Notes: generated by a model from the letters alone, not told the origin. 64,000 nucleotides of DNA from Embleya scabrispora DSM 41855 (GCF_000372745.1 NZ_KB889697.1:186001-250000), one strand, 5' to 3'. Shown: positions 50,090 through 58,601, counted from the stretch's first letter. Translations and numbers: made by a program.

Positions 50090-51067
50090 TCAGACAATGG
50101 CAACCGGATTGATGGGGCTGCCTGTCGCGCCTGTGACCGGAAGTGGGGCCACACACAACAGACACGAATAGGCGCCGGCTTCCGCCATCACCTCGGCAAG
50201 CTCGCTCAACCACAGGTGTTCGAGGAGCGGGACACCGGATTCGACGAGCAACGCGATGTGCACCGACAGAAACCGATCGTCGAACGGAATGCACTCGATC
50301 GCGCTGTTGTCCGCGCCGACGACGCTGATGTCGTGGGCCCGGACGTACTCCACCGCGTCGAGCGACAGCCCGGGCTGCGCGAACGAGGGTTCGCGGCCTG
50401 CGGCGACCGTGGCCCGGTACTCGTCCAGGTAGCCGGTGCGAACCAACAGCGCGTCGCCGGAGCGCACTTCGACACCCTGCCGCTCGGCGCACCCGGCCAG
50501 GTCGGCACCGGTGATCCGGTATCCGCCCTCCAGGTACGGCGTATCGAAGTGGCGCGGCAGGTCGAGCAGCACCGCCCGGCTCGCGAACGCGCCGAGCTTG
50601 TCGATCCCGCAGCGTCCGGCACCGGTGTGTGAGCGGAAGCTGTCGGCCGGGAAGCCGTTGTAGAACCGCCCCTTGGCCTGCACGTGGCACAGGGCGTCCA
50701 TATGCGTGAGGTTGTGCGACGGGATGATCAGCACGTCCTCGTTCGAGCCGACGTCGTCGCCGCCCTCGAACCCCTCGTACATCGCGTCGGTCTGACTGAC
50801 GAGCGTCAGCCGCTGCGGTGTGCCCCGGAAGTCGAAGGCGGGTTGGTTGCCGCGCACGATGGGCAGGGCGAGCGAGTACGACCGCCCGGTCCGGATCTCG
50901 TGCGCGGCGGCCCGGACGCCGGCGGGCTCGATCAGGTTGAGTGCCCCGCGTTCGTCCTCGGCGCCCCAGCGGCCCCAGTTGCCGGCGGCGGGCGGGGGCT
51001 CGGGCGTGGATGCGGGTGCGGATGCGGACCCGGGTGCGTCCGTACCGGATCGGGTGTCGTCCGTCAT
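50090..51067 (-). CDS. Cyclase-family protein (kynurenine-formamidase-like metal hydrolase)
   Basis: A 325-residue protein of the cyclase/formamidase fold. The metal motif appears as IPSHNLTHMDALCH near 118-131 (HxGTHxD in the family, here HNLTHMD). Other blocks are GNWGRWGAEDERGALNLI at the N-terminus, YRITGADLAGCAER, and VVGADNSAIECIP near 255. Long variants beginning NWGRWGxxDExGxLN are common in actinobacterial degradation clusters. The start has a Ser/Ala/Pro-rich tail. It follows the alcohol dehydrogenase gene by 108 bp on the same strand. Substrate unknown. Confidence 0.88.
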   Translation of the reverse strand: MTDDTRSGTDAPGSASAPASTPEPPPAAGNWGRWGAEDERGALNLIEPAGVRAAAHEIRTGRSYSLALPIVRGNQPAFDFRGTPQRLTLVSQTDAMYEGFEGGDDVGSNEDVLIIPSHNLTHMDALCHVQAKGRFYNGFPADSFRSHTGAGRCGIDKLGAFASRAVLLDLPRHFDTPYLEGGYRITGADLAGCAERQGVEVRSGDALLVRTGYLDEYRATVAAGREPSFAQPGLSLDAVEYVRAHDISVVGADNSAIECIPFDDRFLSVHIALLVESGVPLLEHLWLSELAEVMAEAGAYSCLLCVAPLPVTGATGSPINPVAIV

Positions 51068-51096
51068 GCGTCGGGCGGTCCTCTCGGGCGGCCGGG

Positions 51097-51150
51097 CGGA
51101 TCGGCGATCCGCGGCCGGCGGGCGGGCGGGCCGGGCGGATCGGCGATCCG
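51097..51150. repeat. Duplicated hairpin between alcohol dehydrogenase and cyclase genes
   Basis: CGGATC-GGC-GATCCG occurs at 51097-51111 and 51136-51150, each within a GGCCGGGCGGATCGGCG context. Both can form small stems. They may attenuate read-through or stabilise mRNA ends. Confidence 0.5.
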
Positions 51151-51175
51151 GCCGGGCGGTCCGGTCGGGCGGGCC

Positions 51176-52282
51176 TCAGAACGCGATGACGCCGCGCGCG
51201 ATCCGTCCGTTGTGCATGTCGTCGAGCACGTCGTGGAAGCCGTCGGCCGGGTAGACCTTGGAAACCAGGGCGTCCAGGTCGAACTTGCCCTGGCGGTACA
51301 GCTCGACGATCGCCCGGATGTCCTCGTGCGGACGTACGCCGCCGGCGCGCGTGCCCAGAATGCCCCGGTCGCACTGGAGCAGGTTGGCGATCCGGATGTT
51401 GGCGGTCGCGGTCTGCGCGGGCTGGCCGACGGCGATCAGCGTGCCGCCCCAGTCCAGCGCCTCCATGGCGTTCTCCAGTACGGCCGGAATGCCGGTGCAC
51501 TCGAAGATCCAGTCCACGCCGCCCGCGCCGAAGACGCCGACCTTGACCTCGTCGCTGTACGGGAAGAGGGTGCGGATCTCGTCCGCGACGTCCACGCCCT
51601 TCCCGGACTTGACGAAGTCGGTCGCGCCGAACTTCCCGGCCAACTCGAACTTGCCGGGCACGGTGTCGATGCCGACCACGCGGCCGGCGCCCTTGAGCCG
51701 AAGTGCCTGGACGGCGGACAGGCCGACGCCGCCGAGGCCGATCACGGCCGCGGTCTGGCCGGGCAGTACGTTCGCCCGGTTGAGCACCGCGCCCGCGCCG
51801 GTGACCACGCCGCACGGGACCAGGCACGCGGAGGTCAGCGGCACATCCTTGGGGATGGTCACGCACTGGATCTCCTTGACCAGGGTCAGCTCGGCGAAGG
51901 TGGACGCGCCGGCGAAGTTCCACACCGGCTCGTCGCCGATCGCGAACGGCGTGCCCCGGTTGCCCAGCGTCTGGCGACAACGGTTGGGGTGTCCGGTCTG
52001 GCAGTGCCGACACATCCCGCATGCCGCGATCGTGGTGATCACCACGTGGTCGCCGGGTGCCACCGACCCGACTCCCGCGCCGACCTTCTCCACGATGCCG
52101 GCGCCCTCGTGCCCGAGCACCGACGGCGTGGGCCACTCGATGACGCCCTCCAGCACGCTCACGTCGCTGTGGCAGACCCCGGTCGCGACGATCCGTACCA
52201 GGACCTCACCGGCCTCCGGGTCACGTACGGTGACATCGTCCCGGATCTCGGCGCCCGTGGCGGTGTGCAGGATCGCGCGCAT
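51176..52282 (-). CDS. Zinc-dependent alcohol dehydrogenase (MDR family)
   Basis: A 368-residue class III-like medium-chain dehydrogenase. The catalytic zinc ligands are in ATGVCHSDVSVLEG (Cys) and LGHEGAGIVEKVG (His). The structural zinc cysteines are in CGMCRHCQTGHPNRC, then the catalytic CGVVTGAGAVLNRANVLPG. The nucleotide loop is AVIGLGGVGLSAVQALRLKGAGRVVGIDT, with Asp favouring NAD(H). The ATG at 52282 follows GGAGACGG. It is likely co-transcribed with the downstream cyclase gene. A CTGACG-GAC-CGTCGG element lies 161 bp upstream. Substrate unknown; the family includes mycothiol-dependent formaldehyde dehydrogenase relatives. Confidence 0.93.
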   Translation of the reverse strand: MRAILHTATGAEIRDDVTVRDPEAGEVLVRIVATGVCHSDVSVLEGVIEWPTPSVLGHEGAGIVEKVGAGVGSVAPGDHVVITTIAACGMCRHCQTGHPNRCRQTLGNRGTPFAIGDEPVWNFAGASTFAELTLVKEIQCVTIPKDVPLTSACLVPCGVVTGAGAVLNRANVLPGQTAAVIGLGGVGLSAVQALRLKGAGRVVGIDTVPGKFELAGKFGATDFVKSGKGVDVADEIRTLFPYSDEVKVGVFGAGGVDWIFECTGIPAVLENAMEALDWGGTLIAVGQPAQTATANIRIANLLQCDRGILGTRAGGVRPHEDIRAIVELYRQGKFDLDALVSKVYPADGFHDVLDDMHNGRIARGVIAF

Positions 52283-52740
52283 GTACCGTCTCCTCGTTCC
52301 GGGCGGACGGCCCGCCGCGAGGTGTGTTCGCCGCGCACCGGACCGGCCCACCCCAAGCCGAACTTCCACATCCTTGATCTTTACAACCGATGTCGATTAT
52401 TCACCGGTCACCGGAGAGGTCAAGGCATACCGGACCCGGGAACTGACGGACCGTCGGATAATCGCGAACGCATACGGAGGGTGATCTTCCGTCTACTTCG
52501 TATAGCGGAGATGGGGCAGACCCCAATAGTGCGTCAAGGACTGCGCCCGGCCGGTCCCCGCGCTCCCCGCACCGTTCGGACTCGGTTGGCTTCGTGAGCC
52601 GGAACTCGCCGGGGGAGGCACGTTCACGTGAACATGCGAATGGACACGGACGCGACAGGAGCAGGGCGTGGTCGGGCTTCCGGTTGGCCGAAGTGGTCAC
52701 CCCGTTCCGCACTCCCGCCGTATACCGCCGCGACGTCGGG
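52283..52740. other. 458-bp region upstream of alcohol dehydrogenase
   Basis: Contains the alcohol dehydrogenase promoter and the 3' end of the GNAT transcript. The palindrome-like CTGACG-GAC-CGTCGG is at 52443-52457. No gene is supported. Confidence 0.45.
52443..52457. promoter_or_regulatory. Operator-like element CTGACG-GAC-CGTCGG
   Basis: One mismatch from the perfect palindromes at 37428 and 61224. It is 161 bp before the alcohol dehydrogenase start. Confidence 0.4.
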
Positions 52741-53262
52741 TCAGTCGATCGTTGGGCTGCGGCGTTCCAGGAGGGTTACGTCGCGCCATCGGTCGTGGTG
52801 GCGGCCGACTCGCTCGCGGGTGCCGATGATGCGGAAGCCGAGGGCCGTGTGCAGGGCCAGGCTGCCGGTGTTCTCCGGGAAGATGCCGGCCTGGATGGTC
52901 CATACGCCTGCCGCCTCGGTGGAGGCGACCTGGGCGGCGAGCAGGGCACGGCCCACCCCTCGGCCCGACGCGTCGGGGTGGACGTAGATCGAGGTCTCCA
53001 CCACACCGCGGTAGACCGCGCGCTTGGAGGTCTCGCTCGCGGCCACCCATCCCAGTACCGCGCCGGTCCCCTCGTCGAGCGCGACGAAGCGGTGGTCGGG
53101 CAGTTTGCCCGCGTCGAATTCCGCCCACTCCGGCGCGCTCTCCTGGAACGTGGCGTCCCCGGTGTCGATGCCGAGTTGATAGATCGCGAGCACCCGGTCG
53201 GCGTGCTCGGGTCGCATCGGCACGATCGTCAAGGCGGTGGTGGCGGCGGCAGCGGTGGTCAT
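52741..53262 (-). CDS. GNAT-family N-acetyltransferase (phosphinothricin acetyltransferase-like)
   Basis: A 173-residue acetyl-CoA-dependent acetyltransferase. The core has IVPMRPEHADRVLAIYQLGI at the N-terminus, VETSIYVHPDASGRGVGRALL near 98-118 (the acetyl-CoA loop RGVGRA), AGIFPENTGSLALHTALGF and RDVTLLERRS. This is the layout of the Pat/Bar and methionine-sulfoximine acetyltransferases. The ATG at 53262 follows GGAGAG. A role in detoxifying an amino-acid-like compound is possible; substrate not proven. Confidence 0.85.
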   Translation of the reverse strand: MTTAAAATTALTIVPMRPEHADRVLAIYQLGIDTGDATFQESAPEWAEFDAGKLPDHRFVALDEGTGAVLGWVAASETSKRAVYRGVVETSIYVHPDASGRGVGRALLAAQVASTEAAGVWTIQAGIFPENTGSLALHTALGFRIIGTRERVGRHHDRWRDVTLLERRSPTID

Positions 53263-53342
53263 GGCGCTCTCTCCGGGGACGCGGTGGCCGGCAGAACCCC
53301 CATCCTGACGCAAATGCACATGCGCCCCCGCACCCGCCCCGG

Positions 53343-53355
53343 TATAAATCGCCGG
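53343..53355 (+). promoter_or_regulatory. -10 element for a probable leaderless transcript
   Basis: TATAAAT at 53343-53349 ends six bases before the ATG at 53356, and no ribosome site is present. Transcription would begin at or beside the start codon. A matching -35 element was not identified. Confidence 0.5.
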
Positions 53356-53949
53356 ATGGGAACACAGGCAGCACAGGACGTGGAATCGACGGTCGCACAC
53401 GCCGTCGCGGTATTGACCGAGGCCACCGAGGGCGAGCGGGACTGGTCGCGCCCGGCGGGCGGCTTGGACTGGGACTGTTGGTACACGCTGGTGCACGTGG
53501 TCGGCGACCTCTACGCGTACGCCGGCCAGGTCGCGTCCGGCCGGATGGACGACTACGTCCCGGTGGACATCCACGCCGACGACGACGCGACGCCGAGCAC
53601 GATGTTGCACGCCGTGCGCGCAGGCGGCACGATGCTCGCGACCGTGGTTGCCGCGCGCCCCGACTCGGCCCGCGCGTTCCACCCGTACGGGATCTCCGAC
53701 CCGGACGGCTTCGCGGGAATGGGCATGATCGAGGTCATGGCCCACATGCACGATCTGGCCGCCGGCCTCGACCTGACCTACGAGCCCGATCCACAGATCT
53801 GCGCCCGGGTGCTGGCGCGGATGTTCCCCGACGCCCCCACCGGCTTCGCCCCGTGGCCCGCCCTGCTGTGGTGCACCGGTCGTGTCGAACTCCCGGGCCA
53901 CCCGCGCCGGGTCGGCAAGTGGCGCTGGCAGGGCCTGCCCGACGCATAG
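53356..53949 (+). CDS. DinB-like / mycothiol-dependent maleylpyruvate isomerase N-terminal domain protein
   Basis: A 197-residue four-helix-bundle protein. It has DWSRPAGGLDWDCWYTLVHVVGDLYAYAGQVASG near 28-62 (the W...T..HV.D motif with the first metal His) and GMIEVMAHMHDLAAGL near 125-140 (the HxHD metal motif). Such proteins bind Zn/Fe and often act as mycothiol S-transferases. The start has no ribosome site and a TATAAAT element six bases upstream, so it is probably leaderless. Substrate unknown. Confidence 0.78.
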   Translation: MGTQAAQDVESTVAHAVAVLTEATEGERDWSRPAGGLDWDCWYTLVHVVGDLYAYAGQVASGRMDDYVPVDIHADDDATPSTMLHAVRAGGTMLATVVAARPDSARAFHPYGISDPDGFAGMGMIEVMAHMHDLAAGLDLTYEPDPQICARVLARMFPDAPTGFAPWPALLWCTGRVELPGHPRRVGKWRWQGLPDA

Positions 53950-54108
53950 ACCCGGCCCGGGCACGACCGCCGACCGCGCCCGCAGCGCCGATCGAGACGG
54001 CCCGCGTCTACGCTGCTCGCGTCGAGATGTGCAAGTGCCCGCGCGTCCGAGTACCTCCGCGTCCGCGCGGCGGCGCGTGCGCCTCCCCTACCGCCCCTGG
54101 AGGACCCC

Positions 54109-54462
54109 ATGCCCGCACCGTCCCTGGACGGACTCGGTTTCGCCCCGCTCGATCGTCCCGAGCACGGCGAAGTGGACGCGTCCACGTTCTTCACGTATCA
54201 CGAGGCCGACGGAGTGGTCTGGGCCGAGTACAGCGGCGGCGACATCGTGCGCGGCCATCTGATCGGCACCCGGGACGGTGACACCCTGGACTTCCGCTAC
54301 ACGCAGCTCAACCGGTCCGGCACCACCGCGTCCGGGCACTGTACGAGTGCCGTCGTGGTGCTGCCGGACGGTCGTATCCGGCTGGAGGAGACGTGGGAGT
54401 GGGAGTCCCGGGAGGGCAGCGGTACCAGTGCCGTCGAGCAGGTCCTCGACGTGCGGACCTGA
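54109..54462 (+). CDS. Small beta-sheet protein of the 'N-acetylglutamate synthase'-annotated family
   Basis: A 117-residue protein. HGEVDASTFFTYHEADGVVWAEYSGGDIVRGHLIGTRDGDTLDFRY, then SGHCTSAVVVLPDGRIRLEETWEWES. This VWAEYSGGxIVxGxLIG...LPDGRIRLxExWxW pattern belongs to a widespread family often labelled N-acetylglutamate synthase without evidence for that activity. It lacks a GNAT motif. The ATG follows TGGAGGACC. Function unknown; single gene. Confidence 0.8.
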   Translation: MPAPSLDGLGFAPLDRPEHGEVDASTFFTYHEADGVVWAEYSGGDIVRGHLIGTRDGDTLDFRYTQLNRSGTTASGHCTSAVVVLPDGRIRLEETWEWESREGSGTSAVEQVLDVRT

Positions 54463-54532
54463 CACCCGGTCGGTTGTCGGACGCGGTATCTACGTTGAAC
54501 CCCAACGGACATCGCGACCGAAGGGGTGGGCC

Positions 54533-55099
54533 ATGGGATTCAACGGGGACATCGTCGTATTACGCGCACGGACGCCGTTGCCGGACCTGGCACCCCACGT
54601 CGGCGGAAACGGACACCCGGTCTACGGCGAGTGGTCCTACGCGGACGGCTGGCGCGCGGTGCACGTGCGTCACTTCGAGGACCCGTACGCCTTCCAGGGG
54701 CCCTGGCTGACCGATCTGGCCGCCCGGACCGGCTCGCCCGTGTTGGTCTGCGGGGTGTTCGAGAGCGATGTCGCGCACGTCCAGGGGTTGAGCGGGACGG
54801 ACTTCTGGGAGGGGTGGCTCGATCCGGGCAGCGCCGCCACGCAGTTGGCCGGGGACCGGTGGAACAGGGCCGGGCAGCAGGGCGACTTCGCCCGCTTCCG
54901 GGACGAGGCCGCGGCGTGGCTGGAGGAGGACCGGCCGCGCGTCGCCGAGGCGGCCGTGCGGTGGGCCGCGGCGGCCGGATACCGCGTACGCCCCGAACCG
55001 ATCCTGGAGTTGCTCGGTCTGAAGCGGGACCCGTTCGTGCAGGATCTGTTCTTCGATCTGCTGACCTGCCTCGGGCTGGTGTCGGCGCCGGAGGGGTGA
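54533..55099 (+). CDS. Conserved hypothetical protein
   Basis: A 188-residue protein starting MGFNGDIVVLRARTPL, with YADGWRAVHVRHFEDPYAF, VLVCGVFESDVAHVQGLSG, DFWEGWLDPGSAATQL and a helical C-terminal half rich in Glu/Ala. I recall similar actinomycete hypothetical proteins but no function. The ATG at 54533 follows AAGGGG. No signal peptide or membrane helix. It converges with the hxlR gene. Confidence 0.75.
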   Translation: MGFNGDIVVLRARTPLPDLAPHVGGNGHPVYGEWSYADGWRAVHVRHFEDPYAFQGPWLTDLAARTGSPVLVCGVFESDVAHVQGLSGTDFWEGWLDPGSAATQLAGDRWNRAGQQGDFARFRDEAAAWLEEDRPRVAEAAVRWAAAAGYRVRPEPILELLGLKRDPFVQDLFFDLLTCLGLVSAPEG

Positions 55100-55166
55100 A
55101 CGGGCGAGGCGGGGGTTCACCCCAGCCTCGCGGGTTCGCTCGAACCTTGCGGGGTCCACCCGAAGT

Positions 55167-55640
55167 TCACTCGAACCCCGCCGCCTCGGTGTCCTCCGGC
55201 ACCTTTTCCACCTCCGTGTCCTCCGGCCGGATTCGGCGGCCGTCCGCGGCGCGTACCTCCAGTGTCCGCAGCGGGCGGCCCTGGCGCCGATCCAGCAGCC
55301 TGGACTGCGGCTCGGCCGGCTCGAACCAGTGCGCCTCGCCCCACTGGCGCAGTGCGACGATCACGGTGAACAGGTCGCGGCCCTTGGCGGTCAGTACGTA
55401 CTCGTTGTAGGCGCTGCCGTCGGATGCCGGGACCACCTCCAGGATCCCGCCGGCCACGAGCGCACGCAGTCGCGTGGTCAGGATGTTCTTGGCCACGCCC
55501 AAACTGCGCTGGAACTCGCCGAATCGCCGGCTTCCGTCGAACGCGTCGCGCACGATCAACAGCGACCACCAGTCGCCGATCGCATCCACCGAGCGCGCCA
55601 CCGGACAGGTGCTCTCGTCGAACCGGGTGCGGTGCACCAT
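55167..55640 (-). CDS. HxlR-family transcriptional regulator
   Basis: A 157-residue winged-helix regulator. CPVARSVDAIGDWWSLLIVRDAFDGSRRFGEFQRSLGVAKNILTTRLRALVAGGIL is the full HxlR signature, including the N-terminal Cys (in STCPVAR) that can sense electrophiles or oxidants. The ATG at 55640 is preferred over GTG 55643. GGAGAGG lies upstream. It is divergent from an MFS exporter gene, with an inverted-repeat element between them, the usual arrangement for HxlR control of an efflux pump. Confidence 0.92.
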   Translation of the reverse strand: MVHRTRFDESTCPVARSVDAIGDWWSLLIVRDAFDGSRRFGEFQRSLGVAKNILTTRLRALVAGGILEVVPASDGSAYNEYVLTAKGRDLFTVIVALRQWGEAHWFEPAEPQSRLLDRRQGRPLRTLEVRAADGRRIRPEDTEVEKVPEDTEAAGFE

Positions 55641-55685
55641 CACTGGTCCTCTCCTCGTGCCGGGTGATCACCCGCTCCCAGCATG

Positions 55686-55742
55686 GTTGCAACATGCTAC
55701 CAAGCTCGTCTAGCGTAAGCATCCGGTAGCAACTTGAAACCG
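55686..55742. promoter_or_regulatory. Interrupted inverted repeat between hxlR and MFS genes
   Basis: GGTTGCAACATGCTACC (55686-55702) and GGTAGCAACTTGAAACC (55726-55742) are complementary at 14 of 17 positions with 23 bp between. Each arm contains a near-palindrome. It is a likely double operator for the HxlR protein. Confidence 0.6.
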
Positions 55743-55788
55743 TATCCGGCCGGGGCGGCAGAGATACCACAGGCGCGAGGAGCGTGGC

Positions 55789-57240
55789 ATGGCGGTCGAG
55801 CAGGGCATTCCGGAGCAGGACCTTCCCGAGCGGTGCATTCCGGAGCGGATCGAGGCGGGTACGGGCCGGGCCGAGGCGGGGACGGGCGAGGCCGAGGCAG
55901 GTGCCCGGACACACGAGGCGGGGACGGGCCCGGCCCGGGCAGACCCCGCGACACATCAGGCCCGAGTCGCCGGCCGGCCGGGGTCCCTGTCCCGCGTGCA
56001 CACCCTCCTGTTCGCGGTCGCCGCCGGTGTCGCCGTGGCCGGCGTCTACCTCGCGCAACCGCTCCTGGTGACCATGGGCCACGATCTCGGCCTCGCCCCG
56101 GGCACCGTCGGCGTGGTGGTCGCGCTCACCCAGGTCGGTTACGGCCTCGGGCTGTTCCTGCTCGTCCCGCTCGGCGACCTGGTCGACCGTCGCCGGCTGA
56201 TCGTGACCCAATTCGGGCTGCTGGCCGTCGCGTTGGCCGCCGTCGGCCTGGCCGGCCACGCCGCCCTGTTGCTGGTCGCGATGATCGGCGTCGGCCTGCT
56301 CGCCGTGGTCACCCAGGCGGTCGTCGCCTACGCGGCCGCACTCGCGGCCCCGGCCGAACGCGGTGGCGTCGTCGGCGCGGTCACCAGCGGCGTGGTGATC
56401 GGCATCCTGCTCGCCCGCACCGTCTCCGGAACGGTGGCCGACCTGGCGGGCTGGCGTGCGGTGTACCTCGGCGCCGCCGCGCTGGTCCTGGCCCTGGCCG
56501 GGACGTTGTATCGAGTGCTGCCCCGCGCGCACGACCACCGCGCCTCGGCGACCGGCGTCGCCCCACCGTCCTATCGGAGGCTGCTCGTCTCGACACCGAC
56601 CCTGTTCCTGGAGGAACGCCTCTTCCGGGTCCGGGCGCTGTTCGCGCTGCTGATCTTCGCCTCCTTCAGCACCCTGTGGAGCAGCATCGCACTCCCGCTC
56701 AGCGAGCCGCCGCTGTCCCTGTCGCACAGCGCGATCGGTGCCTTCGGCCTGGCCGGCGCCGCCGGTGCGCTCGGCGCGATCCCGGCCGGCCGACTGAGCG
56801 ATCGGGGCCACGCGAACCGGGTCACCGGGATCGCCCTGCTCCTGCTCACCCTGTCCTGGCTGCCACTGGCCTTCACCCGCCAGTCGTTGTGGGCGCTGAT
56901 GGTGGGCACGATCGTGCTCGACCTCGCCGTCCAGGCGGTACACGTGACCAACCAGACGCTGATCCACCCGCTGCGCCCGGATGCCGGCAGCCGCCTGATC
57001 GGCGGCTACATGATCTTCTACTCGATCGGCAGCGCCGGCGGGGCGATCGCCTCCACCACCCTGTACGCGGCGGCCGGCTGGCCGGCGGTGTGCCTGCTGG
57101 GTGCGGCCTTCGGGGCCCTGGCGTTGGTGGTGTGGGCGGTGGATTCCCGCGGGAAGCGGGGGGAGGACGACACGCCGCCCGAGCCGGCCGTCACGCCGTC
57201 GACAAGCACATCCGCGACATCTTCGCGAAACTCGGCCTGA
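55789..57240 (+). CDS. MFS transporter (DHA1-like) with repeat-rich N-terminal tail
   Basis: A 483-residue membrane protein with 12 predicted helices. VYLAQPLLVTMGHDLGLAPGTVGVVVALTQVGYGLGLFLLVPLGDLVDRRRLI near 85-135 contains motif A (GDLVDRRR). SHSAIGAFGLAGAAGALGAIPAGRLSDRG is the second motif A. The first ~65 residues are a hydrophilic tail with repeated EAGTG units, unusual for the family. The last ~20 residues (TPSTSTSATSSRNSA) are read from DNA that in another frame encodes the end of a LuxR regulator, so the original stop was probably lost. Divergent from hxlR. Confidence 0.88.
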   Translation: MAVEQGIPEQDLPERCIPERIEAGTGRAEAGTGEAEAGARTHEAGTGPARADPATHQARVAGRPGSLSRVHTLLFAVAAGVAVAGVYLAQPLLVTMGHDLGLAPGTVGVVVALTQVGYGLGLFLLVPLGDLVDRRRLIVTQFGLLAVALAAVGLAGHAALLLVAMIGVGLLAVVTQAVVAYAAALAAPAERGGVVGAVTSGVVIGILLARTVSGTVADLAGWRAVYLGAAALVLALAGTLYRVLPRAHDHRASATGVAPPSYRRLLVSTPTLFLEERLFRVRALFALLIFASFSTLWSSIALPLSEPPLSLSHSAIGAFGLAGAAGALGAIPAGRLSDRGHANRVTGIALLLLTLSWLPLAFTRQSLWALMVGTIVLDLAVQAVHVTNQTLIHPLRPDAGSRLIGGYMIFYSIGSAGGAIASTTLYAAAGWPAVCLLGAAFGALALVVWAVDSRGKRGEDDTPPEPAVTPSTSTSATSSRNSA

Positions 57241-57299
57241 CACCCGACGACGCGGGGCATCGACGGGTGCCGACCGTGCTCGCCCATCCGAACAGTTGA
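57180..57299 (+). pseudogene. C-terminal remnant of a LuxR/NarL-type regulator
   Basis: In a frame different from the MFS gene, 57192-57299 reads HAVDKHIRDIFAKLGLTPDD, then AGHRRVPTVLAHPNS and a stop. This is the recognition-helix end of a LuxR helix-turn-helix (AVDKHIRxIFxKLxLxPxDxxHRRVLAVL). Nothing upstream extends it, so only about 36 codons remain. It marks a deletion junction at the 3' end of the MFS gene. Confidence 0.8.
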
Positions 57300-57463
57300 A
57301 CAGCCGGGCCGGGCGGATGCCAAGCGCGCGGCCGCGGAGCGGGCGGAGGGCAGAGCGGGTGGATCCGGAGCGGGCGGCGGGACATCCCGTGTCGCCCGAC
57401 CCGGTCAGCCTGTTGTCACACGCAAGCGGCCGCCCGTCCGCCCGGCCGCACGGCCCTGTCGAC

Positions 57464-58441
57464 TCACGCGTCGAAGGCGTCCCGGCGGGTGCGTGGGCGC
57501 TTGCGTGCGGCCGGGATCGGCTGCGGGGCGGCACCCTCGACCACCGTGTTGGTCAACGTGCCGATCCCCTCGACCGTGAGCGCGACCGTGTCACCGGGCT
57601 TCAGGGGCGCCAACTCCCGCCCCAGACCCCACAGTTCGCCGAGGCAACCGCCGTTGCCGCAGGTGCCGGTGCCCAGCACGTCGCCCGGTCGGATCCAGGT
57701 GCCGCGCGAGGCGTAGGCGACCAGTTCGGCGGGCGGCCAGCCCATGTTGACCAGCGAGTCCCGGCCGATCTCGACACCGTTGACCGAGGCACGCAGCGCG
57801 ATGTCCAGGAAGCCGTCCGCATCCCGGTACGCCTCGAACTCGTCGGCGGTCACCAGCCACGGGCCGAGCGTGGTCGCGGTGTCCTTGCCCTTGCACGGGC
57901 CCAGGCCGACTCGCATCTCGCGGGCCTGGAGGTCGCGCGCCGACCAGTCGTTGAAGATGGTGTAGCCGACGATGTGTTCCGCCGCCTGCTCGACCGTCAG
58001 GTCCTTGCCCGCGCGGCCGATCACGATGCCGACCTCCAACTCGAAGTCGAGCACGCTCGACCCCGGCGGCATCGGCACCACGTCGTCGGGGCCGATGATC
58101 GCGTAGGGGTTGGTGAAGTAGAAGGTGGGCAGCTCGTACCACTCGGGCACCACCGTCGCGTCCGGCCCCTGCACGGTGATCGCGACACCCTCGACGTGCT
58201 CCTCGAACGCCACGAAGTCACGCACGGTGGGCGGCTGTAGCGGCGGCAGCAACCGCACGTCGACGAGCGCGACCGAGGGTTGCGACAGGGCCTGCTCGCC
58301 GGCCGCACGCAGCGCTTCGCCGCCGCGCTCGATCAGGGCCGCCAGGGTTTCGCCCGCCGGCAGCGGGTGCACGGCGTCGCCACCGGTCGACACCACCCCG
58401 GAGTGGATCGAGCCATTGAGGTCGAAGGTCGCGAACTTCAC
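57464..58441 (-). CDS. Fumarylacetoacetate hydrolase (FAH) family protein
   Basis: A 325-residue member of the FAH superfamily (hydrolases, decarboxylases and isomerases of 2-oxo acids). It starts MKFATFDLNGSIHSGVV, has RDFVAFEEHVEGV near 77, the metal residues in LDFELEVGIVIGRAGKDL (E-x-E) near 140 and FNDWSARDLQAREM near 170, and GDVLGTGTCGNGGCLGELWG. The GTG at 58441 follows AAGGAG. It lies downstream of CoA-transferase genes and probably acts on a ring-cleavage product. Substrate unknown. Confidence 0.9.
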   Translation of the reverse strand: MKFATFDLNGSIHSGVVSTGGDAVHPLPAGETLAALIERGGEALRAAGEQALSQPSVALVDVRLLPPLQPPTVRDFVAFEEHVEGVAITVQGPDATVVPEWYELPTFYFTNPYAIIGPDDVVPMPPGSSVLDFELEVGIVIGRAGKDLTVEQAAEHIVGYTIFNDWSARDLQAREMRVGLGPCKGKDTATTLGPWLVTADEFEAYRDADGFLDIALRASVNGVEIGRDSLVNMGWPPAELVAYASRGTWIRPGDVLGTGTCGNGGCLGELWGLGRELAPLKPGDTVALTVEGIGTLTNTVVEGAAPQPIPAARKRPRTRRDAFDA

Positions 58442-58547
58442 GATTGTTGCTCCTTGTTCCGTACGTGCCGAGGACCGGCGACGGTGCGTCGGTGTCGCTA
58501 AATGATCACATCGGCGCGGCCGGGGCGTGGCCCACCGTCCGCCGAAC

Positions 58548-58582
58548 GGTGGATGGTGGATGGTGGATGGTGGATGGTGGAC
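58548..58582. repeat. Seven-base tandem repeat (GGTGGAT)5
   Basis: Four exact GGTGGAT units and a fifth ending in C, between the CoA-transferase B stop and the FAH start. Such arrays change length by slippage. It could alter spacing in the FAH upstream region. Confidence 0.8.
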
Positions 58583-58601
58583 GAGTTTTCGACGCGTCGT
58601 T

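Noticed and set aside
54109-54462. Annotation as N-acetylglutamate synthase
   Set aside because: The family carries that label in databases, but the protein has no acetyl-CoA motif. Described only by its pattern.
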